Source of the DNA: Rheinheimera sp. 1928-s
GTDB taxonomy: Bacteria; Pseudomonadota; Gammaproteobacteria; Enterobacterales; Alteromonadaceae
Direction: 5' to 3'
Length of the DNA: 64,000 nt
Assembly (NCBI RefSeq): GCF_029269265.1
Contig: NZ_JARIXP010000002.1
Span: 576,189 to 640,188, forward strand
The translations under genes and the position numbers were made by a program. The notes below the pieces were generated by a model, which worked only from the letters and a program-made list of their open reading frames with translations, had not been told where the DNA came from and did not search any database. Positions 19,275-27,849 of the stretch are shown in pieces. Positions within the stretch are counted from its first letter, which is position 1; the number at the start of each line of letters is the position of its first letter.

Positions 19275-20416
19275 TGTCAACGCAGAATTTATTTTTACAG
19301 CTTAGCAGTACTGAGCTGGAGCAAGCCGGTGGCTACTGGACTGCCCGTGAAATTCAGCAGCAACCCGATTTATGGCGGCAGGTGCAGCAAGAGCATCAGC
19401 AAAAACAAGCCGCTTTACAGCAGTTTTTACAGCCTTTACTGGCTAAAACTGATTTGCGAATTATTTTAACCGGTGCTGGCACTTCGGCTTATATAGGTGC
19501 AGCGCTGGCAGCATTTCTGCAGCAGCAACTGCCTTTTGCCACGCAAAAAGTAGAAGCCATCAGCACCACAGATTTAGTCAGCCACCCGTCGTTGTATTTA
19601 GATGCCCGACTGCCAACTTTACTGGTGTCTTATGGCCGTTCCGGCAATAGCCCTGAAAGTGTGGCTGCTGTAGAGCTGGCCGATCAGTTAGTGCCAGCTG
19701 TGCAACATCTGATGATCACCTGCAATGCAGATGGCAAACTGGCCTCTTACGCCAAACGCCATCCTGAGTGCAGTGCTGTGTATCAGTTGCCTGAACAAAG
19801 TCATGATCAGAGTTTCGCTATGACCAGCAGTTTCAGCTCTATGTATCTGGCTACTCTGCTGACCTTTGTCCCAAACCATAGCGCATTTGAACAGGCCTGC
19901 GCACTGGCCGATCAAGTACTGCAGCATAAATTGCCGGAGATTAAAGCGCAGGCGGAACAACCTTGTCAGCGTATGGTGTTTTTAGGCAGTGGCCCGCTGA
20001 AAGCTATAGCGCAGGAAGCCGCGCTGAAGTATCTGGAACTCACTGCAGGCCAGGTGATCAGTAGTTTTGAAAGCCCGCTGGGGTTTCGCCATGGCCCTAA
20101 ATCATTGATTAACAAAGAGACCCAGATCTTGTTACTGCAAAGCTCTGATCCTTATAGCTGTTTGTACGACCAGGATCTGCTGGCCGAACTGCAACGGGAT
20201 AATCTGGCGCTCGACAGCGCAGTATTGTCCGAAGCTCAGCTTGGTGGAGACAGTTGCCTGGCTGATGTCTGGCTGACCTTGCCTTTTATTGTCTGGTGCC
20301 AGGCTCTGGCTTTTTACAAAGCCCTGCAATTAAAGGTGTCCCCTGATAATCCTTGCCCTGGTGGTCAGGTGAATCGTGTGGTGCAAGGTGTAACTTTATA
20401 TCCTTTTAAAGGCTAA
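19274..20416 (+). CDS. agaS: Galactosamine-6-phosphate deaminase/isomerase AgaS
   Basis: AgaS turns galactosamine-6-phosphate into tagatose-6-phosphate plus ammonia. The 380-residue protein has two SIS sugar-isomerase domains. The first carries ILTGAGTSAYIGAALAAFL and VSYGRSGNSPESVAAVELA, the phosphosugar-binding Ser motifs, and the second FLGSGPLKAIAQEAALKYLELTAGQ and ESPLGFRHGPKSLI. It is translationally coupled to agaZ and lies 3 bp before agaK. Length and motif set are normal for AgaS. Confidence 0.9.
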   Translation: MSTQNLFLQLSSTELEQAGGYWTAREIQQQPDLWRQVQQEHQQKQAALQQFLQPLLAKTDLRIILTGAGTSAYIGAALAAFLQQQLPFATQKVEAISTTDLVSHPSLYLDARLPTLLVSYGRSGNSPESVAAVELADQLVPAVQHLMITCNADGKLASYAKRHPECSAVYQLPEQSHDQSFAMTSSFSSMYLATLLTFVPNHSAFEQACALADQVLQHKLPEIKAQAEQPCQRMVFLGSGPLKAIAQEAALKYLELTAGQVISSFESPLGFRHGPKSLINKETQILLLQSSDPYSCLYDQDLLAELQRDNLALDSAVLSEAQLGGDSCLADVWLTLPFIVWCQALAFYKALQLKVSPDNPCPGGQVNRVVQGVTLYPFKG

Positions 20417-20419
20417 GCC

Positions 20420-21346
20420 ATGTGGTACGGACTGGATATAGGCGGCACAAAAATAGAGCTGGCGGTGCTGGATGCAAAGTTTGAATTGCAGCACAGCTGG
20501 CGGGTGCCCACCCCTCAACAAAGCTACGATGAGTTTTTGCAGACTGTATTACAACAAATTCAAAAGGCCGATGCTTTGTGTCAAAGCCCTGGCACTTTAG
20601 GCATAGCTTTGCCCGGCGTGATTAGAAAAGACGGCACTGTGTTATCCAGTAATGTGCCTTGTTTAACCAACAAAACAGTGGCCAAAGACTTAACTGCTTT
20701 GTTGCAGCGCCCTGTTGCTATAGGCAACGATTGCCGCTGCTTTGCTTTATCCGAAGCTGTGCTGGGCGCGGGCCAACAACACCACAAAGTACTGGGTTTT
20801 ATTTTGGGCACTGGTGCTGGTGGTGGTTTTTGCCTGAACGGCAAACTCTATCAGGGTGCCCAGCGTTTAGCAGGTGAATACGGTCATCAGGGCTTAGCTG
20901 CTTCTGTAGTACAGCAGTTTAATTTGCCGCTGTTTAGCTGTGGTTGTGGCTTAACCGGCTGTAACGAACCTTATATCTCGGGCACAGGTTTGGCGCGTTT
21001 GTATCAGTATTTTAGTGGCCAGAAGGCCGACACTTACCAGTGGTTAGCCGATTACCGCGCCGAAAAGCCCGCAGCCATTCGTACCTTCGAGGCCTATATC
21101 AGCGCTTTAGGTTCTGTGATGGCCAATCAGATACTGAGCTTAAACCCGGATCTGATTGTGCTGGGTGGTGGTTTATCCGATATCCCCGAAATTATTGCCG
21201 CTTTACCTAAAGCGACAGCTGCATATTTATTTGCCGGAGCTGCAGTGCCACAATTTAAAAAAGCTCAGTGGGGCGCCGCCAGTGGCGTACGTGGTGCTGC
21301 TTTATTAGGCAAAGCTTTAACCGAAGGACAAAGCTATGAAGTCTGA
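20420..21346 (+). CDS. agaK: N-acetylgalactosamine kinase, ROK family (AgaK)
   Basis: AgaK phosphorylates incoming free GalNAc at position 6 with ATP. That fits a permease rather than a phosphotransferase uptake route here. The 308-residue protein has the ATP loop DIGGTKIELAVLD at the N-terminus, the catalytic Asp region IGNDCRCFALSEA, and the ROK zinc site GEYGHQG plus CGCGLTGCNEPYISG. It overlaps agaA by 11 bp. The ROK fold is certain. GalNAc rather than GlcNAc as substrate is deduced from agaZ and agaS next door. Confidence 0.88.
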   Translation: MWYGLDIGGTKIELAVLDAKFELQHSWRVPTPQQSYDEFLQTVLQQIQKADALCQSPGTLGIALPGVIRKDGTVLSSNVPCLTNKTVAKDLTALLQRPVAIGNDCRCFALSEAVLGAGQQHHKVLGFILGTGAGGGFCLNGKLYQGAQRLAGEYGHQGLAASVVQQFNLPLFSCGCGLTGCNEPYISGTGLARLYQYFSGQKADTYQWLADYRAEKPAAIRTFEAYISALGSVMANQILSLNPDLIVLGGGLSDIPEIIAALPKATAAYLFAGAAVPQFKKAQWGAASGVRGAALLGKALTEGQSYEV

Positions 21347-22475
21347 GCCTTTTTATCTGCACGCCCACAGCGCTTTGATTGAAGGTCGCTGGCAACAGCA
21401 GCAATACCTGCTGATTGCCGATGGCGTGATTCAGCAGATCAGCAGCACTGCCGAATCTGGTGTCACTGTGTTGGAATTACCAGACGGTATGTTATTACCA
21501 GGTTTTATTGATACCCAGGTTAATGGCGGTGGAGGCATTTTGTTTAACCAGCAACCCACTGTCGAAGCTTTGCGCCTGATGATGGCTGCGCACCGTGCTT
21601 TTGGCACCACAGCTATGTTGCCCACTGTGATCACCGACAATATCAGCAGCATGCAACAAGCCGCCGATGCGGTAGCTGCAGCTTTAGCTCGCGCCGAGCC
21701 CGGTATTATTGGTATTCACTTTGAAGGGCCGCATTTGTCTTTGGCAAAAAGAGGTTGTCACCCGACCCAACATTTACGCTCTTTATCTGCGGCTGAACTG
21801 GAGTTGTATCAGCGCACAGATTTAGGTGTGCGTATGCTGACCATAGCACCTGAAGCGGTCAGCCCGGAGCACATTCGTCGCCTTTGTGATGCTGGCGTTA
21901 TCGTCTGTTTAGGTCACTCTAACGCAGACAGCGATACAGTACTGGCCGCTTTAGACGCCGGGGCTACAGGCTTTACGCATTTGTACAACGGCATGTCAGG
22001 TTTAACCTCTCGTGAGCCAGGTATGGTGGGCACAGCCCTTGCCGATCCACGGGCTTATTGCGGCATTATTCTGGATGGCGAACATGTGCATCCTTTATCA
22101 GCACGACTGGCTTATCAGGCCAAAGGCGCTGAACGTTTAGTATTGGTGACAGATGCCATGTCGCCTGTAGGCACAGACCAAACCGAGTTTGAGTTTTTTG
22201 ACGGCAAAGTCACACGCCAGGGTTTAAAACTGACCAATGCCGAAGGCTCTTTAGCAGGTTCAGTGCTGGATATGGCCAGTGCGGTACGTTATGCCAAAGA
22301 ACAGCTGCAACTGGATTTAGCCACAGCCATTCAAATGGCAACAGCCACAGCTGCTGATTTTATTGGCCAGAGCAAAATCAGAGGCCAAATCAAGCCCGGC
22401 GCTCAGGCCGATTTAATCTGGATGAATAACAAGTATCAAATCCAACAAAGCTGGATAGCGGGTAACACCGCCTAA
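21336..22475 (+). CDS. agaA: N-acetylgalactosamine-6-phosphate deacetylase (AgaA)
   Basis: This removes the acetyl group from GalNAc-6-phosphate to give GalN-6-phosphate. It is an amidohydrolase of the NagA/AgaA family, 379 residues. Signatures are PGFIDTQVNGGGG near the start, HFEGPHLS with the metal Glu, CLGHSNAD and FTHLYNGMSG with metal His residues, and VTDAMSPVG with the catalytic Asp. The start ATG at 21336 is within the agaK frame with AAGGA upstream, giving coupling. NagA function on GlcNAc is the alternative; the neighbouring aldolase and AgaS favour GalNAc. Confidence 0.88.
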   Translation: MKSEPFYLHAHSALIEGRWQQQQYLLIADGVIQQISSTAESGVTVLELPDGMLLPGFIDTQVNGGGGILFNQQPTVEALRLMMAAHRAFGTTAMLPTVITDNISSMQQAADAVAAALARAEPGIIGIHFEGPHLSLAKRGCHPTQHLRSLSAAELELYQRTDLGVRMLTIAPEAVSPEHIRRLCDAGVIVCLGHSNADSDTVLAALDAGATGFTHLYNGMSGLTSREPGMVGTALADPRAYCGIILDGEHVHPLSARLAYQAKGAERLVLVTDAMSPVGTDQTEFEFFDGKVTRQGLKLTNAEGSLAGSVLDMASAVRYAKEQLQLDLATAIQMATATAADFIGQSKIRGQIKPGAQADLIWMNNKYQIQQSWIAGNTA

Positions 22476-22483
22476 TTAATAAC

Positions 22484-22616
22484 AATACTCCCCTAAGTAA
22501 TTGATGTTGCAGCGAGGCGGCAAGTGAGCGAGACCCCAGGAGCATAGCAGTCCTATGTGACTGGGCGAGTAGCGCAGTCAACAAAGCTGCGGCTTCAAGT
22601 ACGACGGGGACAACGG
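22484..22616. repeat. ERIC-type repeat (enterobacterial repetitive intergenic consensus)
   Basis: The sequence between agaA and agaP contains the central ERIC inverted pair GACCCCAGGAGCATAG and CTATGTGACTGGGCGAG. It continues AACAAAGCTGCGGCTTCAAG and then TACGACGGGG, closely following the ERIC consensus as I remember it. The left side (TGCAGCGAGGCGGCAAGTGA) also matches. The total of about 130 bp agrees with a full element. It sits inside the operon transcript and ends a few bases before the agaP ribosome binding site GGGGA at 22614-22618. Confidence 0.85.
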
Positions 22617-22624
22617 GGAAATTT

Positions 22625-23932
22625 ATGAACAACTCTAACGCTGTGTCACAGACGCGGCATAGCAGCCTATTGCCTATGATCCTGATAGGCATACTGTTTT
22701 TTGTGTTTGGTTTTGTCACCTGGCTGAATGGGGCCTTGATCCCTTTTCTGAAAATTGCCTGTCAGCTCAATGAGTTTCAGGCCTTGCTGGTGACCTTTGT
22801 ATTTTATATCGCTTATTTTGTCATGGCTTTACCCACCTCGGGTTTACTGACCCGTTTTGGCTATAAACAAGGCATGATTATAGGTTTAGCTGTTATGGCA
22901 GCAGGCGCTTTGTTATTTATTCCGGCGGCTTTTAGTGCCACTTTTGAATTGTTTTTACTGGCCTTGTTTGTGCTCGGCACAGGCCTGACTATTCTGCAAA
23001 CCGCCACTAACCCTTACATTGTTTGTATTGGTCCACGCGAAAGTGCCGCCATGCGCATCAGCCTGATGGGCATAGTGAATAAAGGCGCAGGTTTTATAGT
23101 GCCATTGTTGTTCAGTGCCTGGATTTTAACGGGTATGGATGCTTTTAGTGATTCAGCTTTAGCCCTGCTTAGCCCAGATGAAAAAACCACGCTGCTGGCC
23201 GATTTATCTGGCCGTCTGGTTCAGCCTTATCTGTTGATGGCTGCGGTATTAATTGGCCTGATGGCTTTTGTGCATTTTTCCCCTTTGCCAGAGCTACAAC
23301 TGGACGCCCCTGCTGATAAAAACACTGAATGGCGCGCTGTGCTGAAATACCCGCAGGTGCTTTTGGGTACTCTGACTTTATTTTGTTATGTAGGAGTCGA
23401 AGTGATAGCAGGCGACACCATAGGTTTGTTTGGTCAGGGTTTAGGGCTGGCACATTTTGGCAGCTTAACGTCCTACACTATGGCCTTTATGGTGTTGGGT
23501 TATCTGCTGGGCATAGCGCTGATCCCCAACTGGCTGAGTCAGCAACAGGCCTTAATAGCTTCAGCTGTGGCTGGTATTGCTTTTACGGCTGGTGTATTAA
23601 GCAGTGATCTGCAGTCTTTTGCTTTGTCCGAATTTTTGCTGGGCTGGCTAAGCATTCCGGCAGTACCGGACCCGGTGCTGTATCTGGCGTTATTAGGTTT
23701 AGCCAATGCACTGGTGTGGCCCGCAGTCTGGCCGCTGGCGCTGGAAGGTTTAGGTAAATTAACAGCAACAGCTTCAGCTTTACTGATTATGGGCATAGCA
23801 GGTGGCGCTGTTATTCCTTTGGTTTATGGCTATTTGGCACAACAACAAGGCAATCAAAACGCGTACTGGTTGCTGTTGCCTTGTTACGGCATGATTTTGT
23901 TTTACGCGATCAAAGGGCACAAGTTGAAATAA
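22625..23932 (+). CDS. agaP: MFS sugar permease, FucP/GluP/NagP type (AgaP)
   Basis: This inner-membrane importer is expected to bring GalNAc into the cytoplasm by proton or sodium symport. The 435 residues contain about 12 TM helices. Features of the FucP-type permeases are seen: ILFFVFGFVTWLNGALIPFLKIACQLNEFQ at the first helix, LPTSGLLTRFGYKQGM in the first loop, LGTGLTILQTATNPYI, and the second-half NALVWPAVWPLALEGLG. It is the last gene of the aga cluster, separated from agaA by the ERIC element, and is therefore probably expressed from the same transcript at a level changed by that hairpin. Confidence 0.85.
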   Translation: MNNSNAVSQTRHSSLLPMILIGILFFVFGFVTWLNGALIPFLKIACQLNEFQALLVTFVFYIAYFVMALPTSGLLTRFGYKQGMIIGLAVMAAGALLFIPAAFSATFELFLLALFVLGTGLTILQTATNPYIVCIGPRESAAMRISLMGIVNKGAGFIVPLLFSAWILTGMDAFSDSALALLSPDEKTTLLADLSGRLVQPYLLMAAVLIGLMAFVHFSPLPELQLDAPADKNTEWRAVLKYPQVLLGTLTLFCYVGVEVIAGDTIGLFGQGLGLAHFGSLTSYTMAFMVLGYLLGIALIPNWLSQQQALIASAVAGIAFTAGVLSSDLQSFALSEFLLGWLSIPAVPDPVLYLALLGLANALVWPAVWPLALEGLGKLTATASALLIMGIAGGAVIPLVYGYLAQQQGNQNAYWLLLPCYGMILFYAIKGHKLK

Positions 23933-24152
23933 ACTGCAGAACCAAACTGCTGCGGTTAAATCTGCAGCAGGGCTTTCCTGTAAAACGCCATCAAATCACA
24001 AAGTATGACCACTCATCCCACTAATCAGGTCATTTACTGCAAAACCTGTTCTTTCAGCCCTGCTTTTGGCATACTCGACCAGTTAAAAGTTGATGATTTT
24101 TAGTGTAAATCCATAACAAAAAAGCAACCAAAATACCCAGAGGGAAAGATCC

Positions 24153-26336
24153 ATGCGTAAGACCTTAATCGCCAGCGCTATTGGCGCAGCCGTCGCTTTA
24201 AGTGCCTGCTCTAAGCCAGCCGAAGAAGCTAAAACCACTGCAGCAGTTGAGCAAACACAAACTGCAGCACCAGCAGCGGAGCAAGGAGCTCTGAGCAATC
24301 CATTATTCGTAAAAAGTACTCTGCAATACGAAGCCCCAGAATTCGATAAAATTAAAGTTGAACATTACCAACCAGCCATGGAAGAAGGGATCAAACAGCA
24401 TATGGCTGAGATCCTGGCTATTGCAGGTAATACCGAAGCAGCCACTTTTGACAATACCATTGTCGCTATGGAAAAAAGCGGAGAGCTGTTAGGCCGTGCT
24501 TCTACAACTTTCTATAACATGACAGGCACTATCAGCAACCCAACCATTCAGAAAATTCAGGCTGAAATGGCACCTAAATTTGCTGCGCATTCAGATAACA
24601 TCAACCTGAACCCAGAATTGTTTGCCCGTATCAAAGCTTTATACGACACTCGCGCCACCTTAGGTTTAGACGGTGAAGCCACTCGTTTAGTGGAAGATTA
24701 TTACGAGCGCTTTGTTCGCGCCGGTGCTAACTTAACCGAAGAACAAAAAACGAAGATCCGTGCGTTAAACGAAGAGCAGTCCACTCTGACCAACAAATAT
24801 CAGCAAAACCTGATGGCAATGAAAGATCAGATCGCTGTTTATGTCGACACCAAAGAAGAATTAGCAGGTTTATCTGAAGCAGAAATTACTGCTGCAGCCG
24901 AAGGTGCAAAAGCCAAAGGCAAAGAAGGTAAATTCATTATTGAAATTACCAACACCACCCGTCAGCCTGCATTGGCTTCACTGGAAAACCGTGAAATACG
25001 TAAAAAAGTATGGGAAGCATCAGCAAACCGCGGTACTTCTGGCGAAACAGACAACCAGCCTATAGTTGCACGTCTGGCTCAGTTACGTGCTGAACGCGCT
25101 GCGTTGTTGGGTTATGACAACTGGGCTACGTACCAGTTAGAACCTACTATGGCTAAAACACCAAAAGCTGTGATGGATATGTTCGCTTCTATGGTTCCGG
25201 CTGTAGTGGAAAACACCAAAAAAGAAGCTGAAGCTATTCAGGCGATGATCAAAGAAACTGGCGGTGATTTTGAATTACAGCCATGGGACTGGGAGTTCTA
25301 CGCTGAGAAAGTACGTAAAGCCAAATACGATTTAGATGAAGCTCAAGTGCGTGAGTACTTTGAATTTGAGCGTGTATTAACAGACGGTATGTTCTACACC
25401 ATGAACAAGCTGTTTGGTATTACGATGAAAGAACGTCCGGATTTACCTGTATATCACCCGGATGTAAAAGCTTATGAAGTTTTTGACGCTGACGGTAGCA
25501 GCATTGCATTGTTTTATGCTGATTACTTCGCCCGTGACGGCAAACGTGGTGGCGCCTGGATGAGTTCTTTTGTCAGACAAAGTGAGCTGTTAAATCAGAA
25601 GCCTGTTGTCGTAAACGTGATGAACATTCCTAAAGGCCCAGCTGGTGAACCTACACTGGTGAGCTATGACAATGTAACTACTATGTTCCATGAATTTGGT
25701 CACGCTGTGCATGGTTTATTCTCTGACGTAACTTACCCATCGTTGTCAGGTACTTCAGTATCACGTGACTTCGTTGAATTCCCATCGACCTTCCAGGAAG
25801 ATTGGGCAGCTCACCCTGATGTGATTGGCAACTACGCCAAACACTACAAAACAGGCGAAGCTATTCCTGCTGAACTGTTGGCAAAAATCATGAAGTCACG
25901 CAGCTTCAACCAGGGTTTTGACACTCTGGAGTATATGTCTGCTGCACTGTTAGATATGGAATGGCATTCTCTGCCAGCTGATGCACCACTGCAGGATGTA
26001 CAGAAGTTTGAAGCTGAAGCACTGAAAAAACATGGTGTAGACCTGACGGCTGTGCCGCCACGTTACAAATCAACCTTCTTCGCTCACGTGTTCTCAGGTG
26101 GTTACTCTGCCAGTTACTACGCTTATATGTGGAGTGAAATTCTGGCGGCTGACGCTTATGCCCATGTGCAAAACCAGGGTGGTCTGAAGCTGGAAAACGG
26201 TATTAACTTCCGTAAAAACATTCTGTCTATAGGTAACAGTAAAGACCCAATGGAAGCCTATAAAGCCTTCCGTGGTCAGGAACCAACTACAGATGCACTG
26301 TTAATCCGCCGTGGTTTAAAAACCGGTATTAACTAA
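24153..26336 (+). CDS. dcp: M3 family zinc metallopeptidase lipoprotein (peptidyl-dipeptidase Dcp-like)
   Basis: This oligopeptidase removes dipeptides from the C-termini of short peptides. The 727-residue product starts with a lipoprotein signal ALSAC (Cys at 19) and a low-complexity Ala/Glu/Thr spacer, so it is probably periplasmic and membrane-anchored, unlike the cytoplasmic E. coli Dcp. The zinc site HEFGH is at residues 513-517 (MFHEFGHAVHGLFS), with the third ligand in EFPSTFQEDWA about 28 residues on. The Tyr-rich GGYSASYYAYMWSE near the C-terminus is a Dcp/M3 feature. GAGGG precedes the ATG. A 220-bp gap after agaP separates it from the aga genes, so it is its own unit, ended by a palindromic terminator. 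Confidence 0.88.
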   Translation: MRKTLIASAIGAAVALSACSKPAEEAKTTAAVEQTQTAAPAAEQGALSNPLFVKSTLQYEAPEFDKIKVEHYQPAMEEGIKQHMAEILAIAGNTEAATFDNTIVAMEKSGELLGRASTTFYNMTGTISNPTIQKIQAEMAPKFAAHSDNINLNPELFARIKALYDTRATLGLDGEATRLVEDYYERFVRAGANLTEEQKTKIRALNEEQSTLTNKYQQNLMAMKDQIAVYVDTKEELAGLSEAEITAAAEGAKAKGKEGKFIIEITNTTRQPALASLENREIRKKVWEASANRGTSGETDNQPIVARLAQLRAERAALLGYDNWATYQLEPTMAKTPKAVMDMFASMVPAVVENTKKEAEAIQAMIKETGGDFELQPWDWEFYAEKVRKAKYDLDEAQVREYFEFERVLTDGMFYTMNKLFGITMKERPDLPVYHPDVKAYEVFDADGSSIALFYADYFARDGKRGGAWMSSFVRQSELLNQKPVVVNVMNIPKGPAGEPTLVSYDNVTTMFHEFGHAVHGLFSDVTYPSLSGTSVSRDFVEFPSTFQEDWAAHPDVIGNYAKHYKTGEAIPAELLAKIMKSRSFNQGFDTLEYMSAALLDMEWHSLPADAPLQDVQKFEAEALKKHGVDLTAVPPRYKSTFFAHVFSGGYSASYYAYMWSEILAADAYAHVQNQGGLKLENGINFRKNILSIGNSKDPMEAYKAFRGQEPTTDALLIRRGLKTGIN

Positions 26337-26342
26337 CAATTA

Positions 26343-26388
26343 AAAAAGGGGAGGCTCACATTGTTAACAATGTGAGCCTCCCCTTTTT
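26343..26388. terminator. Dispersed palindrome copy 3 (perfect, loop-less, divergent stem)
   Basis: Two 23-base arms are fully complementary. The left arm reads AAAAAGGGGAGGCTCACATT then GTT. It lies between the convergent dcp and pmbA ends, with A5 on the left and T5 on the right, so it terminates in both directions. It keeps the GGGG and CACATT blocks of the other copies, but the middle is AGGCT instead of TCAGAA/T, with the matching change in the other arm. Confidence 0.85.
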
Positions 26389-26391
26389 ATT

Positions 26392-27738
26392 TTAGTGACC
26401 AGCGATTTGCATCTGACCTATCAATACTGAACCTGTCAGCACGCCACCACGAGGGTCCACATCTTTGCCTATGGCCTGAATATCCATAAACATTTGCTGC
26501 AAAGTACCGGCTATGGTGATTTCAGAAACCGGGAACTGAATTTGGCCGTTTTCAACCCAGAAACCTGCAGCACCACGTGAGTAGTCACCCGTCACTGTAT
26601 TGACGCCTTGCCCCATCAGTTCTGTCACCAACAAACCAGTGCCCATATCGCGGCACAGCTGAGCTAAGTCGGCATCACCGTGTTGTACTAACCAGTTATG
26701 AATACCACCGGCATGACCCGTGCTTGGTAAACCCAACTTACGGCCCGAATAACTGGTGGTCAGGTAAGTATTTAATACGCCTTTATCCAGCACTGTTAAA
26801 TCACGGGTTTTCACACCTTCGCCATCAAAAGGACTGGAGGCTAAAGCTTGTTTTAAATGCGGGCGCTCAATAATAGTCACTTTGTCGGACATCACAGGTT
26901 GGCCGACTTTATCCAGCAAGAAACTGGATTTTCGGTAAATACTGCCACCACTGATCGCAGACACCAAATGACCAAATATACTGCTGGCGATATCAGCACG
27001 GAAAATCACCGGCACTTTTTGCGTGCCGAGTTTACGGCCATTTAATCGTTGCACTGTTTCCAGTGCAGCTTCGCGGCCAATCTGAGCCGGGTCTAGTAAA
27101 GCACCTAATTCACGGGCCACTGTGTAGCTATAGTCGCGCTGCATATCGTCGCCGTCTTCACCAATGACGACACAACTTAAGCTATGGCGGCTGCTCGGGT
27201 AACCGACCAGTTGACCATGGCTGTTGCCATAGACTTTTAAGCCCTGATGTGAGGAAAACGATGCGCCTTCAGAGTTGGTGATACGGGTATCATAAGCAAA
27301 AGCTGCTTCTTCTGAAGCTTTACACCATTCAATGGCTTGTTCGGTAGACACAGAAGCTGGGTGAAATAAATCCAGATCCGGTGGTGATAATTCCAACCAG
27401 GCCGCTTCAGCTAAACCCGCATGCGGATCTTCAGAAGTGTAACGGGCTATATCAATAGCAGCTTCGACTGTGCGTTTTAAAGCCGCCGGGCTTAAATCCG
27501 CAGTAGAAGCAGAACCTTTGCGCTGGCCGACATAAATACTGATGCCTAAACCACCGTCCTGATTAAATTCAACGGTTTCCACTTCGCCATGGCGGGTTTC
27601 CACACTTAAACCACGGGTGCGGTTCATAGAGGCTTCGGCGCTGCTGGCACCTAATTGTTTTGCATGCGCCAGCACCTGGCTGACCGCATCTTTTACTTCG
27701 GCGATTTCTTGCCAGATTGTAACTTCGGTTTGACTCAT
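26392..27738 (-). CDS. pmbA: Metalloprotease TldD/E complex subunit PmbA (TldE)
   Basis: PmbA (TldE) forms a heterodimer with TldD that degrades unfolded peptides. It is known from microcin B17 maturation and CcdA turnover. At 448 residues with family features SAEASMNRTRGLSVETRHGEVE, GGLGISIYVGQRKGSAS, LTVLDKGVLNTYLTTSYSGRKLGLPSTGHAGG and SEITIAGTLQQMF it is of standard length. It lacks a metal-binding HExxxH, as expected for this subunit, which leaves the zinc to TldD (31210-32649). It shares the palindrome terminator with dcp. Confidence 0.92.
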   Translation of the reverse strand: MSQTEVTIWQEIAEVKDAVSQVLAHAKQLGASSAEASMNRTRGLSVETRHGEVETVEFNQDGGLGISIYVGQRKGSASTADLSPAALKRTVEAAIDIARYTSEDPHAGLAEAAWLELSPPDLDLFHPASVSTEQAIEWCKASEEAAFAYDTRITNSEGASFSSHQGLKVYGNSHGQLVGYPSSRHSLSCVVIGEDGDDMQRDYSYTVARELGALLDPAQIGREAALETVQRLNGRKLGTQKVPVIFRADIASSIFGHLVSAISGGSIYRKSSFLLDKVGQPVMSDKVTIIERPHLKQALASSPFDGEGVKTRDLTVLDKGVLNTYLTTSYSGRKLGLPSTGHAGGIHNWLVQHGDADLAQLCRDMGTGLLVTELMGQGVNTVTGDYSRGAAGFWVENGQIQFPVSEITIAGTLQQMFMDIQAIGKDVDPRGGVLTGSVLIGQMQIAGH

Positions 27739-27849
27739 CTGTGTACCTGTCAGAATGCTCTGTTTTGACTGCCAAGATTTGGCGCCAGCTTATCATAGTT
27801 CTCAACGAATTGGAGTTGCCGCAAGGCAAGCAAAAGCGCTTTGTTTAGC

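Noticed and set aside
23933-24152. Terminator or gene in the agaP-dcp gap
   Set aside because: A CTGCTGC/GCAGCAG pairing near 23950 has a long loop and no T-run; no coding frame with signals seen.
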